A stretch of 26,178 nt of DNA from NCBI GenBank assembly GCA_948512295.1, contig CAOQRA010000013.1, positions 1 through 26,178 on the forward strand, written 5' to 3'. The position numbers were made by a program, and so were the translations under genes. The stretch is from an uncultured Eubacteriales bacterium. GTDB lineage: Bacteria > Bacillota > Clostridia > Christensenellales > UBA1242. Positions 7,214-15,732 of this stretch are shown here, piece by piece. The notes beneath the pieces were generated by a model, which did no database searches, was not told the origin of the DNA, and saw nothing but the letters and a program-made list of their open reading frames with translations. The stretch's first letter is position 1. The number at the start of each line of letters is the position of its first letter.

Positions 7214-7731
7214 ACTAATGTAAACAACAATTCATTTAACTCTGGAATTTTGTAAATACGGTGATAGCCATCGAAATGGTTATATCCGTCCAAGTGTATT
7301 CCATTAGCACCTATATCAGAGATAAATCTTGTAAATTTTTCAATATTATTGTCATCTTCATCGGAATAAAGACAATATTTATTTTTTAACGATTTCTTAG
7401 CGTATTGCAAATCAATCTTCTGTAAATATGCTTGTTTTTTGACTGCAACAATGTAATCTTTTCGAGTTGACGGATATTCATAAACCGCACCTGGTGCAAC
7501 CGCAATGTATGCTTTCGGCACAAATTTATGCTCGCGAGCAAAACGAATGAAATATGCATTGCCTATGCTATGACCAACAACGATTGTGTTTTTACTCAGT
7601 TTGCCTTGCTGCAAGTATGGCGTTAAAATATTATTAAACTTATCATAACTACTTTCCTCGCGAATAGGAAATTCTGGCAATAACACCTCTATGCCCTTTT
7701 CAGCAAAGCTTGCTTGCAACTCCCCCCCCAC
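7210..7731 (-). CDS. RBBP9/YdeN-family serine hydrolase, 5' end in another frame
   Basis: The 173-codon frame encodes most of a small alpha/beta hydrolase of the RBBP9/YdeN type. It has the nucleophile elbow VVGHSIGN with Ser55, an acidic turn YSDEDD (about 123-127) and the His region GYNHFDGYH with His152. The normal first strand and oxyanion loop (NIIVLHSLNGDT) are not in this frame. They are encoded at the end of the preceding phosphatase frame, directly before a run of eight G at 7722-7729. The only start in this frame is a GTG inside that run, without a ribosome binding site, and a TAG closes the frame just upstream. The intact protein therefore needs a -1 shift, or nine G, giving W-G-G-E-L across the joint. 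It is the last gene of the typA operon. Confidence 0.8.
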   Translation of the reverse strand: MGGELQASFAEKGIEVLLPEFPIREESSYDKFNNILTPYLQQGKLSKNTIVVGHSIGNAYFIRFAREHKFVPKAYIAVAPGAVYEYPSTRKDYIVAVKKQAYLQKIDLQYAKKSLKNKYCLYSDEDDNNIEKFTRFISDIGANGIHLDGYNHFDGYHRIYKIPELNELLFTLV

Positions 7732-8504
7732 ATTTTTATGGTATCGCCATTTAAACTATGAAGAACAATTATATTTGATTTGTTTTCTTTTTTAGCTGTT
7801 TCCTTTCGTAACAATTCCAAAAACTCTTTATTCATAGCAACTGCATGAAAGCCGCTTTCATCCGCAACAGCCGCTCCCGCCATCTTGGCAATGTACATTC
7901 CGGGAGCGTAATCCCAGACTTTATCACTGAGAAAGACACCGCCATGAATCCAGCCAGCCGCCACAAAAGTCATAGCGTTGCACACTCCTCCAAATTTTCT
8001 ATAACTTTTCGAGTGTTTAAACATATTGGAAATTTGAGGCAGAACAGATGATCCCTCAATGTCATAAATGGCATTTTTGATGGGAACTTCGTTCACATGA
8101 ATTTGTTTGTCATTTAAAAATGCACCATTGACATCAGCATAAAAGCAAAAGTTTAATTCTGGCATATCAACGACACTCGCAACCGTTTTAGCATTTTTTA
8201 CACATGCCACTTGAATTGCATAGAGAGGTAATCCATTTGCATAGTTGATTGTACCATCTATAGGGTCAATAATAAAACAATTTTTTGTCGCCATATTTTT
8301 AAAATTAAATTCTTCGCTTACAATATCAAATTTGGGATATTCTTGCTTAATCTTCGAAATTAAATACTTCTCAATGTTAATATCATTATCTGTTACTAAA
8401 TCATTGTCTGAGCTTCCCACTTTGCGTTTTACATGTTTGTCATTTTTAAGTATTTGTTCTGCTTCTTTTACTATTTTAAGTAAAAACTCAAGTTCTTTTG
8501 TCAT
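7689..8504 (-). CDS. Inositol-monophosphatase-family protein, with the start of a hydrolase at its C-terminus
   Basis: The first 240 residues form a complete IMPase-family Mg2+-dependent phosphatase: SEE at 63-65, DPIDGT at 80-85 and WDYAPG at 197-202 supply the metal ligands. Substrates in this family include inositol phosphate, fructose bisphosphate and 3'-phosphoadenosine phosphate. Which one applies cannot be told. No stop follows the phosphatase. The frame runs into residues 241-261, which match the N-terminal strand of an RBBP9-type hydrolase, then passes the G8 run into ten unrelated residues and a stop. The ATG at 8504 follows AGAGGG, which lies in the last codons of gltX four bases away, so the genes are translationally linked. 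This is probably a natural two-domain fusion interrupted at the G run. Confidence 0.88.
   Translation of the reverse strand: MTKELEFLLKIVKEAEQILKNDKHVKRKVGSSDNDLVTDNDINIEKYLISKIKQEYPKFDIVSEEFNFKNMATKNCFIIDPIDGTINYANGLPLYAIQVACVKNAKTVASVVDMPELNFCFYADVNGAFLNDKQIHVNEVPIKNAIYDIEGSSVLPQISNMFKHSKSYRKFGGVCNAMTFVAAGWIHGGVFLSDKVWDYAPGMYIAKMAGAAVADESGFHAVAMNKEFLELLRKETAKKENKSNIIVLHSLNGDTIKMWGGSCKQALLKRA
7722..7729 (-). other. G8 homopolymer at the phosphatase-hydrolase frameshift
   Basis: On the coding strand the run reads T followed by eight G and then AG. In the phosphatase frame the codons are TGG GGG GGG AGT. Slipping back one base gives TGG GGG GGG GAG TTG, which continues into the hydrolase. The last seven G form a correctly phased G-GGG-GGG slippery heptamer. 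A ninth G in the DNA would give the same protein. Confidence 0.75.
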
Positions 8505-8508
8505 TAAT

Positions 8509-10137
8509 TTACCCTCTCAATCTTCTCAAAGTTTCCTCTTGTCCGAAAATTGTCATAATCTCAAAAATGTCTGGCGAATTTTTCTTGCCGGTCAAGGCTA
8601 AACGAATATACTCGCACGCTTTGGCAGTATTGCCTTTGTAAGCTTCTGGATTTGCTTTGTAAAGTTTGTTATCTGTCGCATAGCCGAGTTTCTCTGCAAC
8701 CTCTTTAACGCCAGCAAACCAAACATCTTTTTCAGTTGGAAGTGTAAAGTTTTTGCTATACTCAAACAAAAATTCATTGTAGTTGTCTATATTGTCAACT
8801 TCTTCTCTTTCTTTTGGAGCATGGAACATATACGAAAAATAATCTTCAATCATGCTGTACTTATAAATATCTTTTCTTGGCTTGGCGCCGCCACGGTCAA
8901 TGGATAGCACCTTAGTTGCATATTCTTTATTTGCTTTTAAATATTCCGCCAAGGACGGCTTAAACTCTTCCGCCCATTTTAACCAGTTATCATACACTTC
9001 TTCTGCACTCATTTTAGCAATGATATTTTTTGCAATGTCGTTTAGTTTATCAAAGTCAAAAAGCGGAGATATTGCTGTAATATCTTTTATCCCGAATTTG
9101 AAATCGCTGTAATGCGCGTCAGGATTTTTTGCTCTCCAAGGCTCAAACGCTGAGCTTATCAAGTTGAGAAGATATTCAATGACTGATGTAGTCGGATAAC
9201 CCTCCTCAAAGAAATATTGCATATTGCTTTCTGGGTCCTTACGTTTGGAAAGTTTGCGCTTGCCACCTTTTTCATCAATCTTGCAAATGTTAGGAGTGTG
9301 ATAATATTTTAAAGGCTTAAAGCCAAGCGCATTAAAAATATCAATATGCGCTGGGGTTGAAGTAAACCACTCCTCGCCACGCACAACTATACTTGTACCC
9401 ATAAGCGTATCATCTATCGCGTGCGCAAAAGCGTAAGGCGGAATGCCGTCATTTTTGATTAAAATGACGTCTTTAGCGTTTTCTGGCAATTCAACTTCGC
9501 CTTTGACAATGTCTGTAAACTTCATTTTATGAGTGCCATCATTTGGAGTCTTAAGTCTAATTGCAAAATTGTCACCATTGTCGATATGTTTTTTTACTTC
9601 TTCAAAACTTAAATCACGACAAGGGTCAAATTCTGCATTACTGTCATTTTCGCTAAATTTTAGTTCTCTAGCTTTGAGAATTTCCTCTTTTCCCTCGGTT
9701 TTCTTGCAAAAGCACGGAAAAGCCTTTCCACGCGCGACTAAGTCCTTTGCAAAAGTTTGATAAATGTCCGTACGTAAGCTTTGAATGTATGGTCCGTACG
9801 CGCCGACTGAACTCTGTCCAACCTTTTGATACTCATCTGGTTGCTGGTCAAATCTATCCAATATTTCAAAGACAATGTCCATTGCACCATCAACTTGACG
9901 CTTTTTATCGGTGTCTTCATTTCTCAAATAGAAAACTCCGCCACTGTTTTTTGCAAGCGAGCGGTCAATTAAAACTTGAAAAAAACCGCCTATATGCATA
10001 AAGCCAGTTGGGCTGGGTGCAAAACGAGAAACAACCTCGCCCTCTTTTAGCGAGCGAGGTGGATATTTCTTAAATATATCCTCTGGTGTTTGCGTGATGT
10101 TTGGATATAATAAATCTGCTATTTTTCTTTTATCCAT
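8509..10137 (-). CDS. gltX: Glutamyl-tRNA synthetase (long Clostridia-type)
   Basis: This 542-residue class I synthetase attaches glutamate to tRNA-Glu in the cytoplasm. After a 35-residue N-terminal extension it shows RFAPSPTGFMHIGG with the HIGH-equivalent HIGG at 48-51, the LRNEDTDKKR segment at 71-80 and the KMSKS-equivalent KLSKR at 295-299. It is longer than the usual GluRS of about 470-490 residues but fits the variant I know from Clostridia, which has a similar N-terminal extension. Whether it also charges tRNA-Gln, for later amidation by GatCAB, cannot be told, since no glnS or gat genes are in view. ATG 10137 follows AAAAGGAC with suitable spacing, ten bases after the preceding lipoprotein gene. 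The phosphatase gene starts four bases after its stop. Confidence 0.95.
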   Translation of the reverse strand: MDKRKIADLLYPNITQTPEDIFKKYPPRSLKEGEVVSRFAPSPTGFMHIGGFFQVLIDRSLAKNSGGVFYLRNEDTDKKRQVDGAMDIVFEILDRFDQQPDEYQKVGQSSVGAYGPYIQSLRTDIYQTFAKDLVARGKAFPCFCKKTEGKEEILKARELKFSENDSNAEFDPCRDLSFEEVKKHIDNGDNFAIRLKTPNDGTHKMKFTDIVKGEVELPENAKDVILIKNDGIPPYAFAHAIDDTLMGTSIVVRGEEWFTSTPAHIDIFNALGFKPLKYYHTPNICKIDEKGGKRKLSKRKDPESNMQYFFEEGYPTTSVIEYLLNLISSAFEPWRAKNPDAHYSDFKFGIKDITAISPLFDFDKLNDIAKNIIAKMSAEEVYDNWLKWAEEFKPSLAEYLKANKEYATKVLSIDRGGAKPRKDIYKYSMIEDYFSYMFHAPKEREEVDNIDNYNEFLFEYSKNFTLPTEKDVWFAGVKEVAEKLGYATDNKLYKANPEAYKGNTAKACEYIRLALTGKKNSPDIFEIMTIFGQEETLRRLRG

Positions 10138-10147
10138 AATTGTCCTT

Positions 10148-11176
10148 TTAATTTAATAAGCTGGCTTTTAAATATGAAGTATACGTACTAAGCATAACAT
10201 AATATTCTGAAAGTCTTTCATAGTATTGATTAGCGAACGGCATGTCCTTGCTTAATTTTTCAATATCTGCATCATATATTTTAACAAAGTTATAAAGTGA
10301 GAATTTGCTGAAAATATCATCAAGAACCTTGCGCTCTGTTTGCATTCTAGAGAAATTATCAAAAAGCTCTACAATTTTTTCATTGTTATAAACTTCTTTG
10401 CCATCCACAATTTCTGGCTCTGACGCCAAGTTTTTATAGTTTGTCGCAGCCATATAAGTGGACATAAAAGTTGATAATGAGGTTTCTGCTATATACATTA
10501 ATCCATTTAATTCCGTTTTGAAATTTATTGAATTGCAACTTTTGATTAAAACTTTAAAATAGTCATAGCCTATTTGCAATGCAAAATAATCCTTTAAAGC
10601 CTCCGTGTCGGTCAAGGTTATCTTGCTGGATTTTAGTCTATCAAAATTAACTATCTGGTATCTTTCAATTTCGCCAAGTGAAAAAGCAACTTGATAGGTA
10701 TAATCAATAAACTCTGTAGCAACCACTTGAAATTGCTGCAAAGCTCCAATATAAACTGACCCCATATCAAAATTATTAAGGCATTGCAGCTCTGCCACAA
10801 GTTTATCATAGCTTATGCGCAGGAAAGATAGGTCTTGCTCAAGTTTGGAAATTGCCTCTCTAGCCCTGCCGTTAATGTCAACATTTTTAAGCTTGGTCAC
10901 GTCATTTTTATATTTGTTGATATAATTAATTGCAACTACAAAACAACGATTGTATTGCATATCATTAGAGTTCAAAGGAGCAATGCGAAAATTTGTAGCA
11001 ACACCGTCAACTGTGCCACTTTTGAATAAGTCGTCATTTTTATCTAACATTTCAATCACTTCTGGCAGTTTATCAATGGAAGTTGAACTAACTCCGCCGC
11101 CACATGCAAACATTAAACAAGCTGTAAATGCACAGAATGCAACTAAAATGATGCTTATAAACTTACTTTTTTTCAT
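10148..11176 (-). CDS. Alpha-helical lipoprotein of unknown function
   Basis: The 342-residue protein begins with a lipoprotein signal. The lipid-modified residue is probably Cys25 in MFACGGG; FTAC with Cys20 is an alternative. The rest is predicted to be mainly long amphipathic helices, without an enzyme motif I recognise. Its ATG overlaps the TGA of the preceding one-TM gene (ATGA), and its GGAGGG ribosome binding site lies inside that gene, so the two are translationally coupled and likely made in fixed ratio. Both would expose helical domains outside the membrane, suggesting an envelope complex. That is inference. The location between dnaB and gltX gives no direct functional clue. Confidence 0.8.
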   Translation of the reverse strand: MKKSKFISIILVAFCAFTACLMFACGGGVSSTSIDKLPEVIEMLDKNDDLFKSGTVDGVATNFRIAPLNSNDMQYNRCFVVAINYINKYKNDVTKLKNVDINGRAREAISKLEQDLSFLRISYDKLVAELQCLNNFDMGSVYIGALQQFQVVATEFIDYTYQVAFSLGEIERYQIVNFDRLKSSKITLTDTEALKDYFALQIGYDYFKVLIKSCNSINFKTELNGLMYIAETSLSTFMSTYMAATNYKNLASEPEIVDGKEVYNNEKIVELFDNFSRMQTERKVLDDIFSKFSLYNFVKIYDADIEKLSKDMPFANQYYERLSEYYVMLSTYTSYLKASLLN

Positions 11177-12099
11177 GCACTCAACCCTCCACTTAAGAAT
11201 ACTTTTACATTTTCAAGCACATTTTCAGTATCATTTTCAAGTTTGGCAAAAGTAAAATCAGAAGTCGCAGCTGTCTTAATTACGTCTTGAAACTTCGCGT
11301 TATAAAGTTTTTCAAACTTATCAATTTGTCTTACACTGGATTGAAGTGTGGTGGAATAATTATAATTTAGAATTAGGCTAGAAGTGAGAAGATATTTATT
11401 TGTAAACGCAGTAAGTTTTTGAACAATTTGAGAAGATTTACTTATGTCTATCGCTATTTCATTATAATAACTTGGTAAAGTCTTTACTACCAATTTAGAA
11501 AAGTCATTATTGATTACACCTTGTCCAAGGCAACCGACAAACACTTTGCCAAGTCCTTCAAACACTTGTGAATATGCTTTAAAATAGCCGCTGAAAGAAA
11601 TTTTCAGCTCTCGCCAAGCACTTGTCAAATAAGTAGCTGAGTATTTATCTACTTTTTGTTCCACCTCGGTAAGAGTATTTATTATAGAATTTTCATAATT
11701 AATTGCATCATTAAAACCATTGGTGATTGTTTTATATTCGGCTTGGAAAACGTTGTTATCTTGAGCAAACGCTATATGACTAGAATAAAAATCCAATGCG
11801 ACGTTGATATTTTTTACAACTGCTTTTACGTCAATAACTTCTTGAGAAAATTCTTTAGCATCTGCGTTTATTTTAGTTTGAAAATTAGAATACAGCTTGT
11901 TATCCTCTTCATTAAGCAAAAAGACTTTTTCTTTTTGTGCTGTAATTTGAAGTTTGACATCATTTACATTTTTCGGAATGAAAACGACAATAACTACAAC
12001 TATTATTGCTATAAGCACAAGTATGGAAAGTGCTATAAGCCACTTTTTGCCCTTAGAGAGATGCTTTTTCTCTTTAGGCTGTTTGTTCTTTTTTGCCAT
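11173..12099 (-). CDS. Membrane-anchored helical protein of unknown function
   Basis: The 308-residue protein has a short Lys-rich cytoplasmic start (about 1-18), one transmembrane helix (about 19-42) and a roughly 265-residue extracellular part dominated by helices with heptad-like Leu/Ile/Val/Phe spacing. The positive N-terminus predicts N-in, C-out topology. No catalytic motif or named domain is recognised. ATG 12099 follows a strong AAAGGAGG site directly after the dnaB stop (14-base gap). It overlaps the next lipoprotein gene by four bases. The overlap and matching helical exteriors suggest that the two products work together at the cell surface. Confidence 0.8.
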   Translation of the reverse strand: MAKKNKQPKEKKHLSKGKKWLIALSILVLIAIIVVVIVVFIPKNVNDVKLQITAQKEKVFLLNEEDNKLYSNFQTKINADAKEFSQEVIDVKAVVKNINVALDFYSSHIAFAQDNNVFQAEYKTITNGFNDAINYENSIINTLTEVEQKVDKYSATYLTSAWRELKISFSGYFKAYSQVFEGLGKVFVGCLGQGVINNDFSKLVVKTLPSYYNEIAIDISKSSQIVQKLTAFTNKYLLTSSLILNYNYSTTLQSSVRQIDKFEKLYNAKFQDVIKTAATSDFTFAKLENDTENVLENVKVFLSGGLSA

Positions 12100-12113
12100 A
12101 TTTAGTTCCTCCT

Positions 12114-13541
12114 TTAGTCATCAAAAACGTCCACATTTACTTCTTCTAATGCCTGCTCAACTTGTGTTTCCTCCATTTTTGGAGTTTCTTTTTTAGCTTG
12201 CAAAACTTTTTCCCCATAATTAACAAAAGTTGTGTACTCGCCAATCCACCTAAGCTTAATTGTGCCTGTGCTGCCGCGTCTATGCTTAGCAACTATAAGT
12301 TCGATTGTGCCAGGTTCATCTTCATGCGGCACATCATTATATTTTTCTGGATTATATAGAAACAAAACAATGTCGGCATCTTGCTCAATGGAACCAGAAT
12401 CACGCAAATCTGAAAGAAGTGGTCTATGGTCGCCCGCTCTTGCATCCACCGCACGAGAAAGCTGAGATAAAGCAATTATTGGAACATTTAATTCTTTTGC
12501 CGCAATCTTTAAAGTACGCGAAATTTCTGCAACTTCAAGCTGACGATTTTCATTACGGCGATTTCCGCTTGTCATAAGCTGGATATAGTCCACCATGATA
12601 AGGTCTACATTCTCTTTAGTTTTGAGTCTGCGACACTTTGAAAGCAGATCGGCAGGGGTTGTCATACTGGAGTCGTCTACATAAAGGCCGCTCTGTTCAA
12701 GCTTTTTAGAAGCTGCCCAGATACGTTGCCACTCTTCTGGTGACATTGTTCCATTAAGCGCCTTAGCCATGCTGACCTTTGCAAGCGAGCAAATCGCCCT
12801 TTGCACAAGTTGTTCGCGTGACATTTCCAAGCTAAACACGGCACATTTCTTTCCTTCCATTGCTGCTTTGACAACTATATTCATTGCCATAGAGGTTTTT
12901 CCAACTGATGGGCGTGCAGCAAGCAAGATAAGGTCGCTGTTTTGAAGTCCATTTGTAAGCGCATCAAATTCTTTAAACCCTGTGGGAATTCCTGTGATTG
13001 AGGAAGGATCCTTTGCAATTTTATCAAATGCATTAATTACATTTTGGATAGCTCCGCCAGGTTTACCGACATGTTCAAGAGCGGAACGTTCTTCTTTTTC
13101 AGCAATATCAAAAATCTCTTTTTCGCCAAAGGATAAAGCTTTAGTTCTGTCTTCTTCCTCATAGGCATTTTCAATAATCTTTTGACCACCGCGAATAAGT
13201 TTACGTCTTACCGAGGCACTTTTTATAATATCACAATAATAGGAAAAGTTTTCAGCTGATGGCACTGCATTAGTAAGAAAGGTTATGTACTCAATGCCCC
13301 CCACTTTATCTAAGACTTTATCCTTTTCAAGTTGATCTGAAAGTGTGACAAAATCAATAGGCACGCTTTTTTGATAGACTTTTGACATGCTTGCAAAAAT
13401 CTTTTGATGAGCTTCAGAGTAAAAATCCTCTTCACGAACAGTTGAAATAATATCCACCTGTGCATGATTGTCAATCAAAATACAGCCAAGCAATGCTTGC
13501 TCAGCTTCTATATTATGAGGCATCATCTTTACATTCGCCAT
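12114..13541 (-). CDS. dnaB: Replicative DNA helicase DnaB
   Basis: This hexameric ATP-driven helicase unwinds DNA at the replication fork. The 475-residue protein has the N-terminal primase-interacting domain (about 5-110), a linker helix and the RecA-like motor. It shows Walker A ARPSVGKTS at 209-217, Walker B IMVDY with Asp318, the LSQLSR region and the arginine-finger-containing GSIEQDAD segment. Length is normal. There is a short acidic C-terminal extension. The start at 13541 follows TAGGAGG, in which the stop codon of the preceding 88-residue gene is part of the ribosome binding site. Its place within a typA-to-gltX operon is not the rpsF-rplI context common in Bacillota. Confidence 0.96.
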   Translation of the reverse strand: MANVKMMPHNIEAEQALLGCILIDNHAQVDIISTVREEDFYSEAHQKIFASMSKVYQKSVPIDFVTLSDQLEKDKVLDKVGGIEYITFLTNAVPSAENFSYYCDIIKSASVRRKLIRGGQKIIENAYEEEDRTKALSFGEKEIFDIAEKEERSALEHVGKPGGAIQNVINAFDKIAKDPSSITGIPTGFKEFDALTNGLQNSDLILLAARPSVGKTSMAMNIVVKAAMEGKKCAVFSLEMSREQLVQRAICSLAKVSMAKALNGTMSPEEWQRIWAASKKLEQSGLYVDDSSMTTPADLLSKCRRLKTKENVDLIMVDYIQLMTSGNRRNENRQLEVAEISRTLKIAAKELNVPIIALSQLSRAVDARAGDHRPLLSDLRDSGSIEQDADIVLFLYNPEKYNDVPHEDEPGTIELIVAKHRRGSTGTIKLRWIGEYTTFVNYGEKVLQAKKETPKMEETQVEQALEEVNVDVFDD

Positions 13542-13550
13542 AAATTCCTC

Positions 13551-13817
13551 CTAGTGCCTAAACGGGTCGCGCGTTTTATCATTTTCCGCTTTAGCCGCTT
13601 TCTTTTTATCAATTTTAGCACAAATCCACAAAAACAGCAAATATCCTACGCCCGCACAGCAAATTATTATAAACCCATTGAGTACAGGATGAAGCCCAGC
13701 AAGCATTAACAGATAACAAAGTACAAGCGCGAACACAAAGCCCACCCCTATAAACCACATAAGACGTTTATATTTTCTGTGTAAGGATTTATTTTCTTGT
13801 GGATTAATCATTGGCAT
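13551..13817 (-). CDS. Small protein with two transmembrane helices
   Basis: The 88-residue protein has two hydrophobic segments (about 20-41 and 47-67) linked by a short loop, and Lys-rich ends that place both termini inside the cell. I do not recognise the family. Its ATG lies three bases after the typA stop, with the GGGGAG ribosome binding site in the last typA codons. A second ATG two codons further is possible. Its own stop overlaps the dnaB ribosome binding site. This tight packing shows that it belongs to the operon. Confidence 0.75.
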   Translation of the reverse strand: MPMINPQENKSLHRKYKRLMWFIGVGFVFALVLCYLLMLAGLHPVLNGFIIICCAGVGYLLFLWICAKIDKKKAAKAENDKTRDPFRH

Positions 13818-13820
13818 ATT

Positions 13821-15653
13821 TTAAATCTCCCCACGCATGATTTTTCCGCGTTCTCTAAGGCGCATATTATGATCCAAAATAATCTTGCGTATACGCATAC
13901 TTTTTGGTGTAACTTCTAAAATTTCATCATCCGCCAAAAATTCAATGGCGTCTTCAAGGCTTAACTTTTTTGGAGGAGTTAAGCGGAGTGCATCATCTGA
14001 GCCTGAAGATCGGCAGTTTGAAAGATGTTTTGTCTTGCAAACATTTACTACAATGTCACCGCCTTTGGGATTTTGTCCCACAACCATTCCAGCATAAACA
14101 GGAACGCCAGCACCGATGAAAAGGTCGCCGCGCTCTTGCGCGTTGTAAAGCCCGTACACTATGGCGTCACCATTTTCATGAGCTATAAGCGAGCCATATT
14201 CACGGCGTTTAATTTCGCCTTTCCAAGGTTCATAACGATAGAAGATTGAATTTATAACTCCCTCACCTCGAGTATCAGTCAAAAGTTCACTTTTAAAACC
14301 AAAAAGTCCACGTGATGGGATTGTAAACTCCATTTTCATACGAGAGCCGTGAGGTGTCATGCCTACGAGTTCGCCTTTACGTACTCCCATCTTGTTCATG
14401 ACCACTCCTACACAATCTTCTGGGACATCTAAAAACAGCCTGTCCACCGGTTCGCATTTTTGACCATCAATCATTTTTATCAATACTTTTGGCATACTAA
14501 CTTGAAACTCAAAGCCGTCGCGTCGCATGTTTTCTATAAGAATAGATAAATGCATTTCGCCTCTTCCGCATACTTTGAAAGTGTCCGAAGTTTCGCCATC
14601 ACGCACGCGCAGCGATAAATCTTTGACAGCCTCTTTATATAGTCTGTCACGAATATGTCTGGTGGTCACCCATTTACCCTCTTTACCAGCAAGCGGGCTA
14701 TCATTGACCATAAAAGTCATTTCCACACTTGGCTCTGCAATCTTAACAAATTCTATAGGTTCAATTGAAGTGCCGTCGCAGATGGTGTCACCTATTTGCA
14801 CATCTTCAAGTCCCGCAATACATGCAATCTCACCAATAGGCACGGTTTGAACTGGCACGCGTTTTACGCCCTCAAATACAAATAAACTTACAACTTTACT
14901 GCGAACTTGTTTGCTTTTGTCATGATAGTTGCAAAGAACCACGCTTTGCCCCACTGACAATTTACCACGTGTCAGTTTGCCTACCGCAAGTTTACCTACA
15001 TAGTCATTATGCTCCGCAGAAGAAACAAGCATTTGCATAGGCAAAGTTTCCTCCCCCTCTGGAGCTGGAATATGCTCTATGATTTTCTCAAAAAGCGGTT
15101 TCATATCCTCGCCTTTCTTTTCTTTATCCAAGGACGCAATTCCCGCTCTTGCAGACGCAAAAACGAACGGTGAATTTAGTTGTTCATCGTCAGCATCGAG
15201 GTCCATAAATAGCTCTAACACTTCATCTATAACTTCACTTATGCGAGCGTCTGGCCTATCAATTTTATTTATTACAACTACAACTTTAAGCTTTAAAGCA
15301 AGTGCCCTCTCAAGCACAAAACGTGTTTGAGGCATAGGCCCCTCATATGCGTCCACAACAAGCAAAACGCCGTCAACCATTTTAAGCACGCGTTCCACTT
15401 CGCCTCCAAAGTCAGCGTGTCCTGGTGTATCAATAATATTAATTTTTACATCATTAAAAATGCAAGAGCAATTTTTAGATAAAATTGTAATTCCTCTTTC
15501 TTTTTCAAGCGCGTTATTGTCCATAATGCGTGTTTCCACAACCTGATTATCGCGGAAAACACTGCCCTGTTTTAAAAGAGCATCTACAAGTGAAGTTTTT
15601 CCATGGTCTACATGCGCTATAATTGCAATGTTTCTAATTTTTTCGTTTTTCAT
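13821..15653 (-). CDS. typA: Ribosome-associated GTPase TypA/BipA
   Basis: This translational GTPase of the EF-G/EF-Tu class associates with ribosomes and helps 50S assembly and growth under stress or cold. The 610-residue protein has the P-loop AHVDHGKT at 13-20, switch I RGITILSKN, DTPGHADFGGEVERV, NKID, and the BipA-specific C-terminal region with SNCRSSGSDDALRLTPP and EILEVTPKSMRIRK. Length is typical of BipA. ATG 15653 follows AAAAGG. The gene is first in the minus-strand operon and has its own promoter with a striking inverted repeat around the -10. Confidence 0.97.
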   Translation of the reverse strand: MKNEKIRNIAIIAHVDHGKTSLVDALLKQGSVFRDNQVVETRIMDNNALEKERGITILSKNCSCIFNDVKINIIDTPGHADFGGEVERVLKMVDGVLLVVDAYEGPMPQTRFVLERALALKLKVVVVINKIDRPDARISEVIDEVLELFMDLDADDEQLNSPFVFASARAGIASLDKEKKGEDMKPLFEKIIEHIPAPEGEETLPMQMLVSSAEHNDYVGKLAVGKLTRGKLSVGQSVVLCNYHDKSKQVRSKVVSLFVFEGVKRVPVQTVPIGEIACIAGLEDVQIGDTICDGTSIEPIEFVKIAEPSVEMTFMVNDSPLAGKEGKWVTTRHIRDRLYKEAVKDLSLRVRDGETSDTFKVCGRGEMHLSILIENMRRDGFEFQVSMPKVLIKMIDGQKCEPVDRLFLDVPEDCVGVVMNKMGVRKGELVGMTPHGSRMKMEFTIPSRGLFGFKSELLTDTRGEGVINSIFYRYEPWKGEIKRREYGSLIAHENGDAIVYGLYNAQERGDLFIGAGVPVYAGMVVGQNPKGGDIVVNVCKTKHLSNCRSSGSDDALRLTPPKKLSLEDAIEFLADDEILEVTPKSMRIRKIILDHNMRLRERGKIMRGEI

Positions 15654-15664
15654 AATCGTTATCC

Positions 15665-15701
15665 TTTTAACTTAATTATTTTACCACATAATAAGTTAAA
15701 A
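15665..15701. repeat. 10-base perfect inverted repeat over the typA promoter
   Basis: TTTTAACTTA (15665-15674) and TAAGTTAAAA (15692-15701) are perfect reverse complements around a 17-base spacer that contains the -10 box. The right arm touches the -35, and the left arm covers the expected transcript start. It has the layout of an operator. A chance match is possible in AT-rich DNA. Confidence 0.5.
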
Positions 15702-15706
15702 TTCAA
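15678..15706 (-). promoter_or_regulatory. Promoter of the typA-dnaB-gltX operon
   Basis: On the minus strand TTGAAT (15701-15706) and TAAAAT (15678-15683) are 17 bases apart, in the short gap upstream of typA. The expected start is near 15671, just ahead of the AAAAGG ribosome binding site. No other obvious promoter was seen between typA and the end of the operon. Confidence 0.6.
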
Positions 15707-15732
15707 CCAAGGAAGAGAAAAAATTATAAATT

